This document shows, one piece after another, positions 35,926-43,644 of a DNA stretch of 64,000 nucleotides. The position numbers and the translations under genes were made by a program. The notes under the pieces were generated by a model. The model ran no database searches. It worked only from the letters and a program-made list of their open reading frames with translations, and was not told the DNA's origin. The DNA comes from Streptomyces lavendulae subsp. lavendulae. Its GTDB lineage: Bacteria; Actinomycetota; Actinomycetes; Streptomycetales; Streptomycetaceae. Where the stretch lies: positions 7,823,501 to 7,887,500 of the forward strand of contig NZ_CP024985.1 in NCBI RefSeq assembly GCF_002803845.1. The letters run 5' to 3'. Every line of letters starts with the position of its first letter. The stretch's first letter is position 1.

Positions 35926-36753
35926 CTACCGCTCGGTGTCGAAGGTGTAGAACTTGCGGTGGTCCATCAGGTCCGCCGGGGTCACGTCGTTCCACGGCCG
36001 CAGCTTGCCGTGGAAGTCCACCACGTTCGCCGTGGGGGCGGCGGGCAGGTACGCGGACTTGGGGTTCCGGCGCTGCCACTCGGACCACAGCATGTCGATG
36101 AAGGCGTGGTGCATCCAGAACACCGGGTCGTTGGGCGACGCCGCGCTCGCCATGTGCCCGCCCACCCACACGTGCACCTTGTTGTGCAGACCCGGGCCGC
36201 GCCAGCCCTCCAGGTGGTTGCGGAACCCGCCCGAGGTGCTGTTCCAGGGGGCCGAGTCGTACACCGGCATGGCGAGCACGGAGTTGACCTCGTCCTTGGT
36301 CGGCAGCTGGGCCCCGCCCGCGCCGAGGGTGCGCCGCAGGTACGTGCGCGCGTCCACGCCGACCGTGATGGCCCACTTGCCCCCCGCGTACGCGAAGGGC
36401 CCGTCGAGCACCTGCCCGTCGCGGGCCCGGTTGGTGCCGCCGAGGAAGTCGGCGGCCCACAGGGAGGAGGAGGGCGTACGGTCCACGGTCCAGTCCCAGT
36501 ACGGCAGCGAGACCTTCGGGTCCACCTTCTGCAGGGCCGCCTCGAAGTCGAGCAGGAAGCGGCGGTGCCAGGGGAGGAACGAGGGGGCGCGGTGGCCGAC
36601 CCGGTCGCCGAAGTCGCTGTCGCTCATCAGGAAGGCGTTGTGGGCGTTCACGTAGCGGTCGTAGACGCCGGTGCGCTTGAGTTCGAGGAGCGCGTTGGTG
36701 AAGGCGCGCTTCTCCTCGGCGGTCAGCTTCGACTGGCTCTTGCGGACGGTCAC
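35926..36753 (-). CDS. melC2: Tyrosinase
   Basis: 275-residue type-3 copper monophenol monooxygenase that starts melanin synthesis from tyrosine. CuA ligands His38, His54, His63 (HNAF; GHRAPSFLPWHRRFLLDFE) and CuB ligands His190, His194, His216 (GLHNKVHVWVGGH; FWMHHAFIDMLW) are at the positions known for Streptomyces tyrosinases. No signal peptide; family members are secreted by the Tat pathway together with the MelC1 caddie. The GTG start overlaps the melC1 stop by 4 bp (GTGA). Confidence 0.97.
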   Translation of the reverse strand: MTVRKSQSKLTAEEKRAFTNALLELKRTGVYDRYVNAHNAFLMSDSDFGDRVGHRAPSFLPWHRRFLLDFEAALQKVDPKVSLPYWDWTVDRTPSSSLWAADFLGGTNRARDGQVLDGPFAYAGGKWAITVGVDARTYLRRTLGAGGAQLPTKDEVNSVLAMPVYDSAPWNSTSGGFRNHLEGWRGPGLHNKVHVWVGGHMASAASPNDPVFWMHHAFIDMLWSEWQRRNPKSAYLPAAPTANVVDFHGKLRPWNDVTPADLMDHRKFYTFDTER

Positions 36754-37175
36754 GGGGTGCCTCCGGTCGGGGCGAAGGGGAGCAGGTTCGCGCCCTGGAG
36801 GTCCCGTACGGCGGCCTTGGCGGCCGAGATGGGATCGGCGAAGGTCTCGTAGTGGTTGACGACGGTGACCCAGCTGTTGTCGGCATTGCGCATGAGGTGC
36901 AGCTCTTTGCCGTCGATCTTGATGTTCGGCATGCCCGGCATGTGCTGGCCGTCGTGGTGGGCGCCGGGGTCGAGGGTGATCTGGATGCGGCGCCCCTCGT
37001 ACACCTCGTCGATGCCGCCGGTGGGTATGGAGAGCGCGGGGCCGGAGGCCTCGGCGTTCGGGGAGGCGCTCGCGGAGGAGGCGGCGGAGCCCCCCTTGTC
37101 ACAGGCCGTCAGCCCCACGGCGGCGGCCGCGCCGACGGCGATGCCGAAGGCTCGTCTTCGAGTGATCATGTTCAT
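36750..37175 (-). CDS. melC1: Tyrosinase co-factor (copper chaperone, caddie protein)
   Basis: 141 residues. It has a Tat-like N-terminus (MITRRRAFGIAVGAAAAVG) ending in LTACDKGG, a lipobox, so this copy may be a lipoprotein. The caddie domain shows YEGRRIQITLDPGAHHDGQHMPGMPNIKIDGKELHLMRNADNSWVTVVNHYE, including the His/Met copper-transfer motif. It delivers copper to MelC2 and accompanies its secretion. Translationally coupled to melC2. Divergent from the XRE operon, with twin AACTATAGTT palindromes between. Confidence 0.94.
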   Translation of the reverse strand: MNMITRRRAFGIAVGAAAAVGLTACDKGGSAASSASASPNAEASGPALSIPTGGIDEVYEGRRIQITLDPGAHHDGQHMPGMPNIKIDGKELHLMRNADNSWVTVVNHYETFADPISAAKAAVRDLQGANLLPFAPTGGTP

Positions 37176-37244
37176 GGCCCGTAGAGGTATCAGAAGCCGG
37201 TGAACCTCCGAGCGGCGCCCCTGTGCAGACCCGGACCCCCGATC

Positions 37245-37287
37245 GTCAACTATAGTTACGCGCAACGGGCGTCAACTATAGTTACGC
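37245..37287. promoter_or_regulatory. Twin operator: two perfect AACTATAGTT palindromes
   Basis: The 17-mer GTCAACTATAGTTACGC occurs at 37245-37261 and again at 37271-37287, 26 bp apart. Each contains the perfect palindrome AACTATAGTT. Both copies lie in the 135-bp gap between melC1 and the XRE-like gene, just upstream of the latter. They are notably AT-rich for this genome. Confidence 0.8.
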
Positions 37288-37310
37288 CTGATGAAAGGGA
37301 GCGGTACGCA

Positions 37311-37799
37311 GTGGTGGACTCAGACAGCGGTCCCGACGGACCGGGCGCGACGCGATCGGGCCGGGTTCCGGTTCCGGGCCCCGGGGCCCCCTTCAGCGAC
37401 CGCCTCAACTTCCTCTTCGACCGGGTCCGCCCGCCAGGAGCGGAGGAGTACACCAACGCCCACGTCGCCCGCACCATCTCGTCCTACGGCGAGGACAGTT
37501 ACACCCGCTCCCACATCAGCTACCTGCGCGCCGGCAAACGGACGCCGACCATCACCATGATCCCGCTGCTCGCCCGCTTCTTCGGCGTGGAGGCCTCCTA
37601 CTTCGTCGAGGACGAGGTCACCCGCAGGATCACGACCCAGTTCGAGATCCTCCGCAAACTGAAGGAGAACGGAGTCGAGCAGATCGCCCTGCGCGCCATG
37701 GGCGTCTCCGCCGCCGGTCAGCGCAAGGTGCTTGCGGCCCTCGAAGCCGTACGGAAAGAGGAAGGTCTGCCCGCCGATCCCGAAAGGGACCTGCCGTGA
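37311..37799 (+). CDS. EspR-like XRE-family DNA-binding regulator
   Basis: 162 residues. The N-terminal part (FSDRLNFLFDRVRPPGAEEYTNAHVARTISSYG, then SHISYLRAGKRTPTITMIPLLARFFGVEASYFVED) is an XRE HTH in the arrangement of mycobacterial EspR, including the RLNxLFDxVxPPG opening. The C-terminal part (ILRKLKENGVEQIALRAMGVSAAGQRKVLAALEAVRKEEGL) matches the EspR dimerisation helices. Start GTG 37311 (or GTG 37314) follows GGGAGCGG. First gene of a four-gene operon that follows with gaps of 36 and 14 bp and one 4-bp overlap. Probably binds the palindromes just upstream. Confidence 0.85.
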   Translation: MVDSDSGPDGPGATRSGRVPVPGPGAPFSDRLNFLFDRVRPPGAEEYTNAHVARTISSYGEDSYTRSHISYLRAGKRTPTITMIPLLARFFGVEASYFVEDEVTRRITTQFEILRKLKENGVEQIALRAMGVSAAGQRKVLAALEAVRKEEGLPADPERDLP

Positions 37800-37835
37800 C
37801 CGGCGTCCACCGTCCGGACGGGAAGGGGAAGTCCC

Positions 37836-38384
37836 ATGTGGCCCAGGCGTCGTAAGCGCGCGGCCGACCACGAGGCCGACGAGGTCGAGCGCCGCAACCG
37901 CGCGTTCGTGGACGGTCTCGACCTGCCCGACGTCGACAGCGTCCTGGACCTCGTCCCGTTCATGGAAGAACGCTTCGACCGCTCGATCAGGCTGATGCCC
38001 TTCGCCTCGGACCCGGCCGACCCCGACTCGCTCGACGCCTCCGCCCCGTGCGGCCTGTGGCTCGCCACCGGAGACACGGACTACGTCTTCTACGACACCG
38101 CCATCAGCCGCGCCCACGCCGAGATCATCGTCGGCCACGAGTTCGGCCACATGCTGGGACGCCACCGCGGCGACACCCCCCTCGCCGCGGGCAACCTCGG
38201 CGGACTCATCACCGACATCGACCCCGCCACCGTCCAGCTCGTCCTCGGCCGGACCCGCTACAACGAGCCGCAGGAGTTCGAAGCCGAACTGCTGGGCTCC
38301 CTCCTGCAGGAGCGCCTCACCACCCGCGTACGCGTCGCGGACACCCCGGAAGCCGACCCCATAGCCCGCACACTGCTGCGCTGA
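37836..38384 (+). CDS. ImmA/IrrE-like zinc metallopeptidase
   Basis: 182 residues. The zinc motif is HEFGH (His101, Glu102, His105) in AEIIVGHEFGHMLGRHRGD, and the third ligand is probably a Glu in EPQEFEAELLGSLL (residues 144-154). No DNA-binding domain is fused. In the ImmA/IrrE family such proteases cleave an XRE-type repressor encoded next door (ImmA-ImmR of ICEBs1, IrrE-DdrO of Deinococcus). Position directly after the XRE gene suggests the same relation here (inference). Start ATG 37836 behind GGGGAAG. Confidence 0.85.
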   Translation: MWPRRRKRAADHEADEVERRNRAFVDGLDLPDVDSVLDLVPFMEERFDRSIRLMPFASDPADPDSLDASAPCGLWLATGDTDYVFYDTAISRAHAEIIVGHEFGHMLGRHRGDTPLAAGNLGGLITDIDPATVQLVLGRTRYNEPQEFEAELLGSLLQERLTTRVRVADTPEADPIARTLLR

Positions 38385-38398
38385 CCGAATAGGGACCC

Positions 38399-39622
38399 GT
38401 GAAAGACGTACTTCACCCCCTGTGCCTGGCCATCGCCGGTACGGGCTTCCTGATCCTCTTCCGCGACCTGCGGCGCAGCCGCCGCGACCCGGCGCTCGTC
38501 GCCCTGGCCTTCACCTACGGCTTCTCCGCGCTCAGCTACGCCGTCTCCCTCACCCCCGTCTGGGTACGGATCGACGGCCTCCTCGGCGTCCCCAACATCG
38601 TGGTGCCCATCGCCCAGGGCTTCGTGATGCTCGTCCTCGCGCTCCAGGCCACCGTCCTGGCGCACTGGTCCAAGCCGCTCGACGAGGCACGCCGCCGCAG
38701 CCGCCACCTGCTCCTCGCGGCCGGGGCCGTCATCGCCACCATGGCCGTGCTGTTCGCCCTGCTCACCCCGGCCACCACCCGGCCCACCGACTTCTCCCTC
38801 TACTACGCCCACGACCCGGTCTTCCAGGCCTACGTCCTCCTCTACTTCGGCATGTACAGCGTGGCCGAGATCTACCTGGCCCTCTCCTGCTGGAAGTACG
38901 CCCGCACCGCCACCGACCGGTCCATAGCCTTCAGCCTGCGACTCGTCGCCGTCGGCGCGGTCATCACCCTCGGCTACAGCGGCATCCGCATCGCCGCCGT
39001 GGTCGGGGCCGAAACCGGGTTCAGCGTCGCCGGCCTCAACGGATTCGCCTGGGCCTGCGGGGACATCGGCGCCACCCTCACCCAGATCGGCTACCTCATC
39101 CCCACCGTCGCACGGCGCACCACCAGCGCCCTCGACTGGAGCGCCACCCACCTGCGCTACCGACGCCTGGCCCCCCTCTGGACCGCCCTCGACCAGGCCG
39201 ACCCCGGCATCACCCTGCGCCGACCCGCCCGCCAGCGCCAGGACGTCCTGCGCGGCCGCAGCGCCCACTTCCCCCTGCTGCGCCGCCGCGTCGAGATCCG
39301 CCAGGGCCAGAAACTGATGCGCCGCTACCTCGACCCCACGCTCCGGGAACACGCCGAGGACCGCCGCCGCGCCGAAGGCCTCACCGGCGCCGAGCTCGTC
39401 GCGGCCGTCACCGCCGACCAGATCCACGCCGCCCTCGTCCGCCACCGGGCCGACGACCCCGTCGCCACACCCGCCGAGTACGCCGACGCGACGCTCCCCC
39501 TCGCCACCACCGAGGACGAGCTGCTCCACCTCCAGCGCGTCGCCTCCTACTTCACCCCGCCCACGCCCGAGCGCCGCGACGCCTCCGACACCCGCGGCAT
39601 CACCTCAGGAGCCCGCCCGTGA
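38399..39622 (+). CDS. MAB_1171c-like putative transporter / membrane sensor
   Basis: 407 residues. About seven N-terminal hydrophobic helices span residues 5-245 (for example LCLAIAGTGFLILFRDLRRS; HLLLAAGAVIATMAVLFALL; AYVLLYFGMYSVAEIYLAL). A cytosolic domain of about 160 residues follows (TSALDWSATHLRYRRLAPLWTALDQADPGI, ending LLHLQRVASYFTPP). The layout is that of the actinobacterial MAB_1171c family, annotated as putative transporters without proof. GTG start 14 bp after the peptidase; its stop overlaps the amidase start. A 7-TM-plus-cytosolic-domain protein could equally be a receptor. Confidence 0.75.
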   Translation: MKDVLHPLCLAIAGTGFLILFRDLRRSRRDPALVALAFTYGFSALSYAVSLTPVWVRIDGLLGVPNIVVPIAQGFVMLVLALQATVLAHWSKPLDEARRRSRHLLLAAGAVIATMAVLFALLTPATTRPTDFSLYYAHDPVFQAYVLLYFGMYSVAEIYLALSCWKYARTATDRSIAFSLRLVAVGAVITLGYSGIRIAAVVGAETGFSVAGLNGFAWACGDIGATLTQIGYLIPTVARRTTSALDWSATHLRYRRLAPLWTALDQADPGITLRRPARQRQDVLRGRSAHFPLLRRRVEIRQGQKLMRRYLDPTLREHAEDRRRAEGLTGAELVAAVTADQIHAALVRHRADDPVATPAEYADATLPLATTEDELLHLQRVASYFTPPTPERRDASDTRGITSGARP

Positions 39623-41187
39623 TCCTCCGCCGCACCCTGATCGTCGCCTGCACGGCCGTCGCCGCGGCGGCGGCGATGGCCGGCACACCCGCGGCCGCGC
39701 GCAACCGCGCCGCCGGCGCCCGCCCCCCGCGCGCGGACCTGCACCTCGCGCCCGCCCACGAACAGCTCGCCGCGCTGCGCCGACGCACCGTCACCAGCCG
39801 GGCCCTGCTGGAGCAGACTCTGGCGCACATCGACCGGACCAACCCGGGCCTCGGCGCCGTCGTCACCCTCGACGCCGACGGAGCCCGTGCGGCGGCCGAC
39901 GCGGCCGACCGCCACCTCGCCGCGACCGGCAAACCCCTCGGCGCCCTCCACGGCCTGCCCATGACGCTGAAGGACGCCCTGGAGACCAAGGGGCTCCGCA
40001 CCACCTGCGGCTCCCCGGACCTCTCCGACCACGTCCCCGACCGGGACGCCGACACCGTGGCGCGGCTGCGCGCCGCCGGCGCCGTCATCGTCGGCAAGAC
40101 GAACGTCCCCGTGATGTGCCAGGACCTGCAGACCTCGAACCCCCTCTTCGGCACCACCCGCAACCCCCACGACGCCACGAAGACCGCGGGCGGCTCCTCC
40201 GGCGGCCCGGCCGCCGCCGTCGCAGCGGGCCTGACCAGCCTCGAAGTCGGCTCCGACCTCGCGGGATCGCTCCGCCTCCCGGCCGCCTACTGCGGCGTGT
40301 ACGCGCTGCGGCCCAGCGGCGGCATCGTGCCCACCCGCGGGCACATCCCGCGCCCGCCCGGCTGGCTCACCAGCTCCGACATGCTCACCCTCGGGCCGAT
40401 CGCGCGCGACGCCGAGGACCTGGGCCTCCTCCTCGACGTCCTCGCCGCCCCCTCCCCGGCCGACTCCGCGGCCTGGCGGATCGACCTCCCGGCACCCCGG
40501 CGCGGCCGCCTCGCGCAGTACCGCGTCGGCGTGTGGCAGGACGACCCGTACTGCCACGTCGACACGGACACCCGCGAGCTCCTGGAACGGGTCGCCGCAC
40601 TCCTGCGGACCGCCGGGGCCACCGTCGACGACACCACCCGCCCGGTGGACCTCGCCGGCAGCGACCGCCTGTTCCAGCGCCTCATGTACGCCACGGCCAG
40701 CGCCACCGCCCCCGACGCCGGATTCGCCGAGGACGTCGCCGCCGCCGACAAGATCCCCGCCGACGACCCCCGAGGACTCTTCCTGCACTCGCGGACCATG
40801 CGCCACCGGGACTGGCTGCGCGCGAACGAGGAACGCGAGGAACTGCGCGGCCGCTGGGCCGACTACTTCGCCACCCACGACGTCCTGATCACCCCGGCCG
40901 CGCCGACGGCCGCCGTCGACGACCAGACGGACACGCCCGTCCCGGGCCGGCACATCACCGTGGACGGTGTGAAGCGCCCGTACTTCGACCAGACGGCCTG
41001 GCTGAACCTGGCCGGCCACGTCTCGCTCCCGGCCCTGGTCATGCCCGCGGGCCGGACCGCGGCCGGGCTGCCGCTCGCCGTCCAGATCATCGGCCCCTAC
41101 CTGGCCGACCGCACGGTCGTCGACCTCGCCGGGCAGCTGGCCCGCAGGCTCCCCGATCCCGTGCGCCCGCCCACCGCCACCGGCTGA
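39619..41187 (+). CDS. Exported amidase (amidase signature family)
   Basis: 522 residues. An N-terminal Sec signal (MILRRTLIVACTAVAAAAAM, cleavage near AAA-R) precedes the amidase-signature core. The Ser-cisSer-Lys triad is visible as Lys118 (PMTLKDALETKG), the GGSSGG loop at 191-196, and Ser217 in GSDLAGSLRLPA; the usual GGS is AGS here. The GTG start overlaps the previous stop by 4 bp (GTGA) with AGGAG upstream. As the last gene of the XRE-peptidase-membrane protein operon it may act on an extracellular amide, possibly a signal (speculation). Confidence 0.88.
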   Translation: MILRRTLIVACTAVAAAAAMAGTPAAARNRAAGARPPRADLHLAPAHEQLAALRRRTVTSRALLEQTLAHIDRTNPGLGAVVTLDADGARAAADAADRHLAATGKPLGALHGLPMTLKDALETKGLRTTCGSPDLSDHVPDRDADTVARLRAAGAVIVGKTNVPVMCQDLQTSNPLFGTTRNPHDATKTAGGSSGGPAAAVAAGLTSLEVGSDLAGSLRLPAAYCGVYALRPSGGIVPTRGHIPRPPGWLTSSDMLTLGPIARDAEDLGLLLDVLAAPSPADSAAWRIDLPAPRRGRLAQYRVGVWQDDPYCHVDTDTRELLERVAALLRTAGATVDDTTRPVDLAGSDRLFQRLMYATASATAPDAGFAEDVAAADKIPADDPRGLFLHSRTMRHRDWLRANEEREELRGRWADYFATHDVLITPAAPTAAVDDQTDTPVPGRHITVDGVKRPYFDQTAWLNLAGHVSLPALVMPAGRTAAGLPLAVQIIGPYLADRTVVDLAGQLARRLPDPVRPPTATG

Positions 41188-41248
41188 GCGGGCCCCAAGA
41201 CCGGGCTCGTTCTGCCCCCACGGGGGTGGGGCGGGGCGAGCCCGCACG

Positions 41249-41282
41249 ACGGAGGGCCCCGGGTTCACCCGGGGCCCTCCGT
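41249..41282 (+). terminator. Strong terminator after the XRE operon
   Basis: Perfect 15-bp inverted repeat ACGGAGGGCCCCGGG (41249-41263) / 41268-41282 with loop TTCA, 62 bp after the amidase stop. Confidence 0.85.
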
Positions 41283-41321
41283 GCTGCCGTCCGCGGGGCC
41301 GTCGGCCCCGCCAAGACATGA

Positions 41322-41361
41322 AGGGCCCGGATACCGACGGGGGATGCAGTATCCGGGCCCT
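41322..41361 (+). terminator. Second hairpin after the XRE operon
   Basis: Perfect 12-bp inverted repeat AGGGCCCGGATA (41322-41333) / TATCCGGGCCCT (41350-41361) with a 16-nt loop. It lies in the 480-bp gap before the M20 peptidase; the rest of that gap shows no gene that I can support. Confidence 0.6.
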
Positions 41362-41670
41362 ACGATCATCATCCTAATACCCCGTGCCCCGACGCCGGGA
41401 GGCGGTCCGCTCGGACGGGTCGCGCCGATCCGACGCGGGTCCTCCGCCTCCAGCGGATCGACCCCGCTGCCCCTCGGCTCCAACACGTCGGCCCCGTGGC
41501 ATCGGAATCGATTGCCGGAAAGCCACCCGATGCCCCGGAAGGACCAACGCGGGTGTGGGGGAGCGGACTTGTGGGGGGGCCGCCCGGTACCCGTGGCCCG
41601 GCCGCGGCGGCGCCGCGACACCCGTCGGGGCCGGTCCGCACGGCCGGGGCACGCCACGTATCCTTGGGGC

Positions 41671-42780
41671 ATGAGGAAGCACAGGAGCGTCGACGTGCGG
41701 GTCGACTCGATGCTCGACGACTTGCGGACGCTGGTCGAGGTCGAGTCCCCGTCGCGTGATCTCGACGCCCTGGGCGCGTCGGCCAAGACGGTGGCGGAGG
41801 TCATCGAGAGCCGGCTGGGCGGGCAGGCCGTCCTGGTGGAGAGCGAGGCCGGGCCGCACGTGCACTGGTCCGGCGGCGGCGATCCCCGGGTGCTCATCCT
41901 CGGACACCACGACACGGTGTTCCCGCTGGGCACGCTGGAGCGGCGGCCGTTCCGCGTGGCGGACGGGCGTGCCACGGGCCCCGGCGTCTTCGACATGCTC
42001 GGCGGACTGGTGCAGGCCGTGCACGGACTGGCCGCGCTGGACGACCTGTCGGGCGTGGAGATCCTGGTGACCGCCGACGAAGAGGTCGGTTCCGGGTCCT
42101 CCCGCGCGCTGATCGAGGAGCGTGCCCGTGCGTGCGGCGCGGTGCTCGTGTTCGAGGGCGCGGCCGACGGCGGGGGACTCAAGACCGGCCGCAAGGGGTG
42201 CGGCACCTTCCAGGTGTCCATCACCGGCCGGGCCTCGCACGCCGGGCTGGAGCCCGCGGCCGGGGTGAACGCGCTGATCGAGGCGGCACACCAGGTCCTG
42301 GCCATCGACGGGCTGAACCGGCCGGAGGCCGGGACGACCGTGACGCCGACCGTGGCCTCGGCCGGGACCCTGGACAACGTGGTTCCGGCGGCAGCGACCG
42401 TGATCGTCGACGTACGGGTGGAATCGGCCGCCGAGCAGGAGCGGATCGAGTCGGCGTTCGCCGCGCTGGTTCCGCACCTGGACGAGGCGCGCATCTCGGT
42501 CCGCGGCGCCGTGGGCCGGCCCCCGATGCCGGAAGCGGCCTCGGCGGAACTCTTCGAGGTGGCCCGGCGCCTCCAGCCGGGCATCGAGGGCAAGGCCGTC
42601 GGCGGCGGCAGCGACGGCAACTTCACGGCGGCACTGGGCGTGCCCACCCTCGACGGGCTGGGGGCGGTCGGCGGCGGCGCCCACGCCGACCACGAATACC
42701 TGGTGGTCGACGCGATGGTGCCGCGCGCCCGCCTCGTCACCGGACTCGTCGAGGCGATCCGCGCCTCCCGGGAGGCGTGA
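41671..42780 (+). CDS. M20-family metallopeptidase (carboxypeptidase G2-like)
   Basis: 369-residue di-zinc exopeptidase. Metal-site motifs: LGHHDTVFPLG (His and Asp), GPGVFDMLGG (bridging Asp), TADEEVGSGSS (catalytic Glu and ligand Glu), FEGAADGG, and HADHEYLVV (last His). The dimerisation lid runs GRKGCGTFQVSITGRASHAGLEPAAGVNALIEAAHQVL. No signal peptide. Probably hydrolyses a glutamate-like or small peptide amide. Start ATG 41671; the open frame upstream contains terminator hairpins, so an earlier start is unlikely. Confidence 0.9.
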   Translation: MRKHRSVDVRVDSMLDDLRTLVEVESPSRDLDALGASAKTVAEVIESRLGGQAVLVESEAGPHVHWSGGGDPRVLILGHHDTVFPLGTLERRPFRVADGRATGPGVFDMLGGLVQAVHGLAALDDLSGVEILVTADEEVGSGSSRALIEERARACGAVLVFEGAADGGGLKTGRKGCGTFQVSITGRASHAGLEPAAGVNALIEAAHQVLAIDGLNRPEAGTTVTPTVASAGTLDNVVPAAATVIVDVRVESAAEQERIESAFAALVPHLDEARISVRGAVGRPPMPEAASAELFEVARRLQPGIEGKAVGGGSDGNFTAALGVPTLDGLGAVGGGAHADHEYLVVDAMVPRARLVTGLVEAIRASREA

Positions 42781-43055
42781 GCGCGCCACCTCCGGGCGGC
42801 GGACACGGCCCGGCGGGTGACGCCCGCTGCGCCGATGTGGGGTCGCTCCGTTGACAGCCCACCGCCCACGTGCGAAAACATCAGTAGGCCGTCTACGGCC
42901 CGTGCCCCCTGCACGACGCGCGAGAGCCACCTCGACACGCGCTCGCCGCCAACGAGCCGAGCCCGCCGAGCCCGCCGCGTCGGATTCCCTGCCCCGCACC
43001 TGAGACCGCCGACCAGGGCACACACCACCGCATTTCGTGAACGAACGGTTTCCCT

Positions 43056-43589
43056 ATGACCATGTTGCCCGCATCGCGCGTCGCCGGACGGACCTGGACG
43101 GTCCGCCTGACCGGCCACGCGGACCACACCGTCTCCGTCACCTGCAGCACCGGCGCCTGTCGTATGCCGCCCCGTTCCAAGGACACCGTGGCCATGCGGC
43201 GCTTCGCCGCCGAGCACATCAGGGCGCACGCCCGGCTGGCCACCGTACGCCCGAACGCCGCATGTGCCTGCCGTGCCGCCGACTGCTCCTACCACGAGGA
43301 CAGCCGGGCGTCCTGCACCGGAACGCCCCTGCTCGTCCTCATCCACAACCCGGCCGTGGGGCAGGTCTGGACGCTCGCCGAGATCTGCCAGGCCTGCGCG
43401 CGCCTCATCCACCACATCACCGTCCTCGGACGGGCCCAGGGTGCGGCGCCCGCGCCCCGGACGCAGCCCGCCGCCGAGACCGCCCCGGCGCGCGTGGCCG
43501 TGGCCGGCGGGTTCTCCTCGCCCGAGGCGGCCCCGGAGGCCGTCCCGCGCCGCCGTCCGCACCGCGGCGGCCCCCGCCGCGCGCGCTGA
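43056..43589 (+). CDS. Cys-rich hypothetical protein
   Basis: 177 residues, unknown. The first 125 residues are rich in Cys and His: VTCSTGACRMPP, NAACACRAADCSYHEDSRASC and EICQACARLIHH, spacing suggestive of one or two structural zinc sites. The C-terminal 50 residues are Ala/Pro/Arg-rich and likely disordered, ending RRRPHRGGPRRAR. Start ATG 43056. There is no obvious operon partner; the 275-bp gap before it holds nothing I can name. Confidence 0.6.
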   Translation: MTMLPASRVAGRTWTVRLTGHADHTVSVTCSTGACRMPPRSKDTVAMRRFAAEHIRAHARLATVRPNAACACRAADCSYHEDSRASCTGTPLLVLIHNPAVGQVWTLAEICQACARLIHHITVLGRAQGAAPAPRTQPAAETAPARVAVAGGFSSPEAAPEAVPRRRPHRGGPRRAR

Positions 43590-43644
43590 CGTACATCGGG
43601 GCAGGAGGCGTCGGCGCCGGTCCGTCGGCCCCGGCCCGCGGGTG

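Noticed and set aside
39619..39700. Lipobox in the exported amidase (IVAC near residue 11)
   Set aside because: Only ten residues precede the Cys, too short for a lipoprotein signal; the hydrophobic core continues past it, so a normal Sec signal is more likely.
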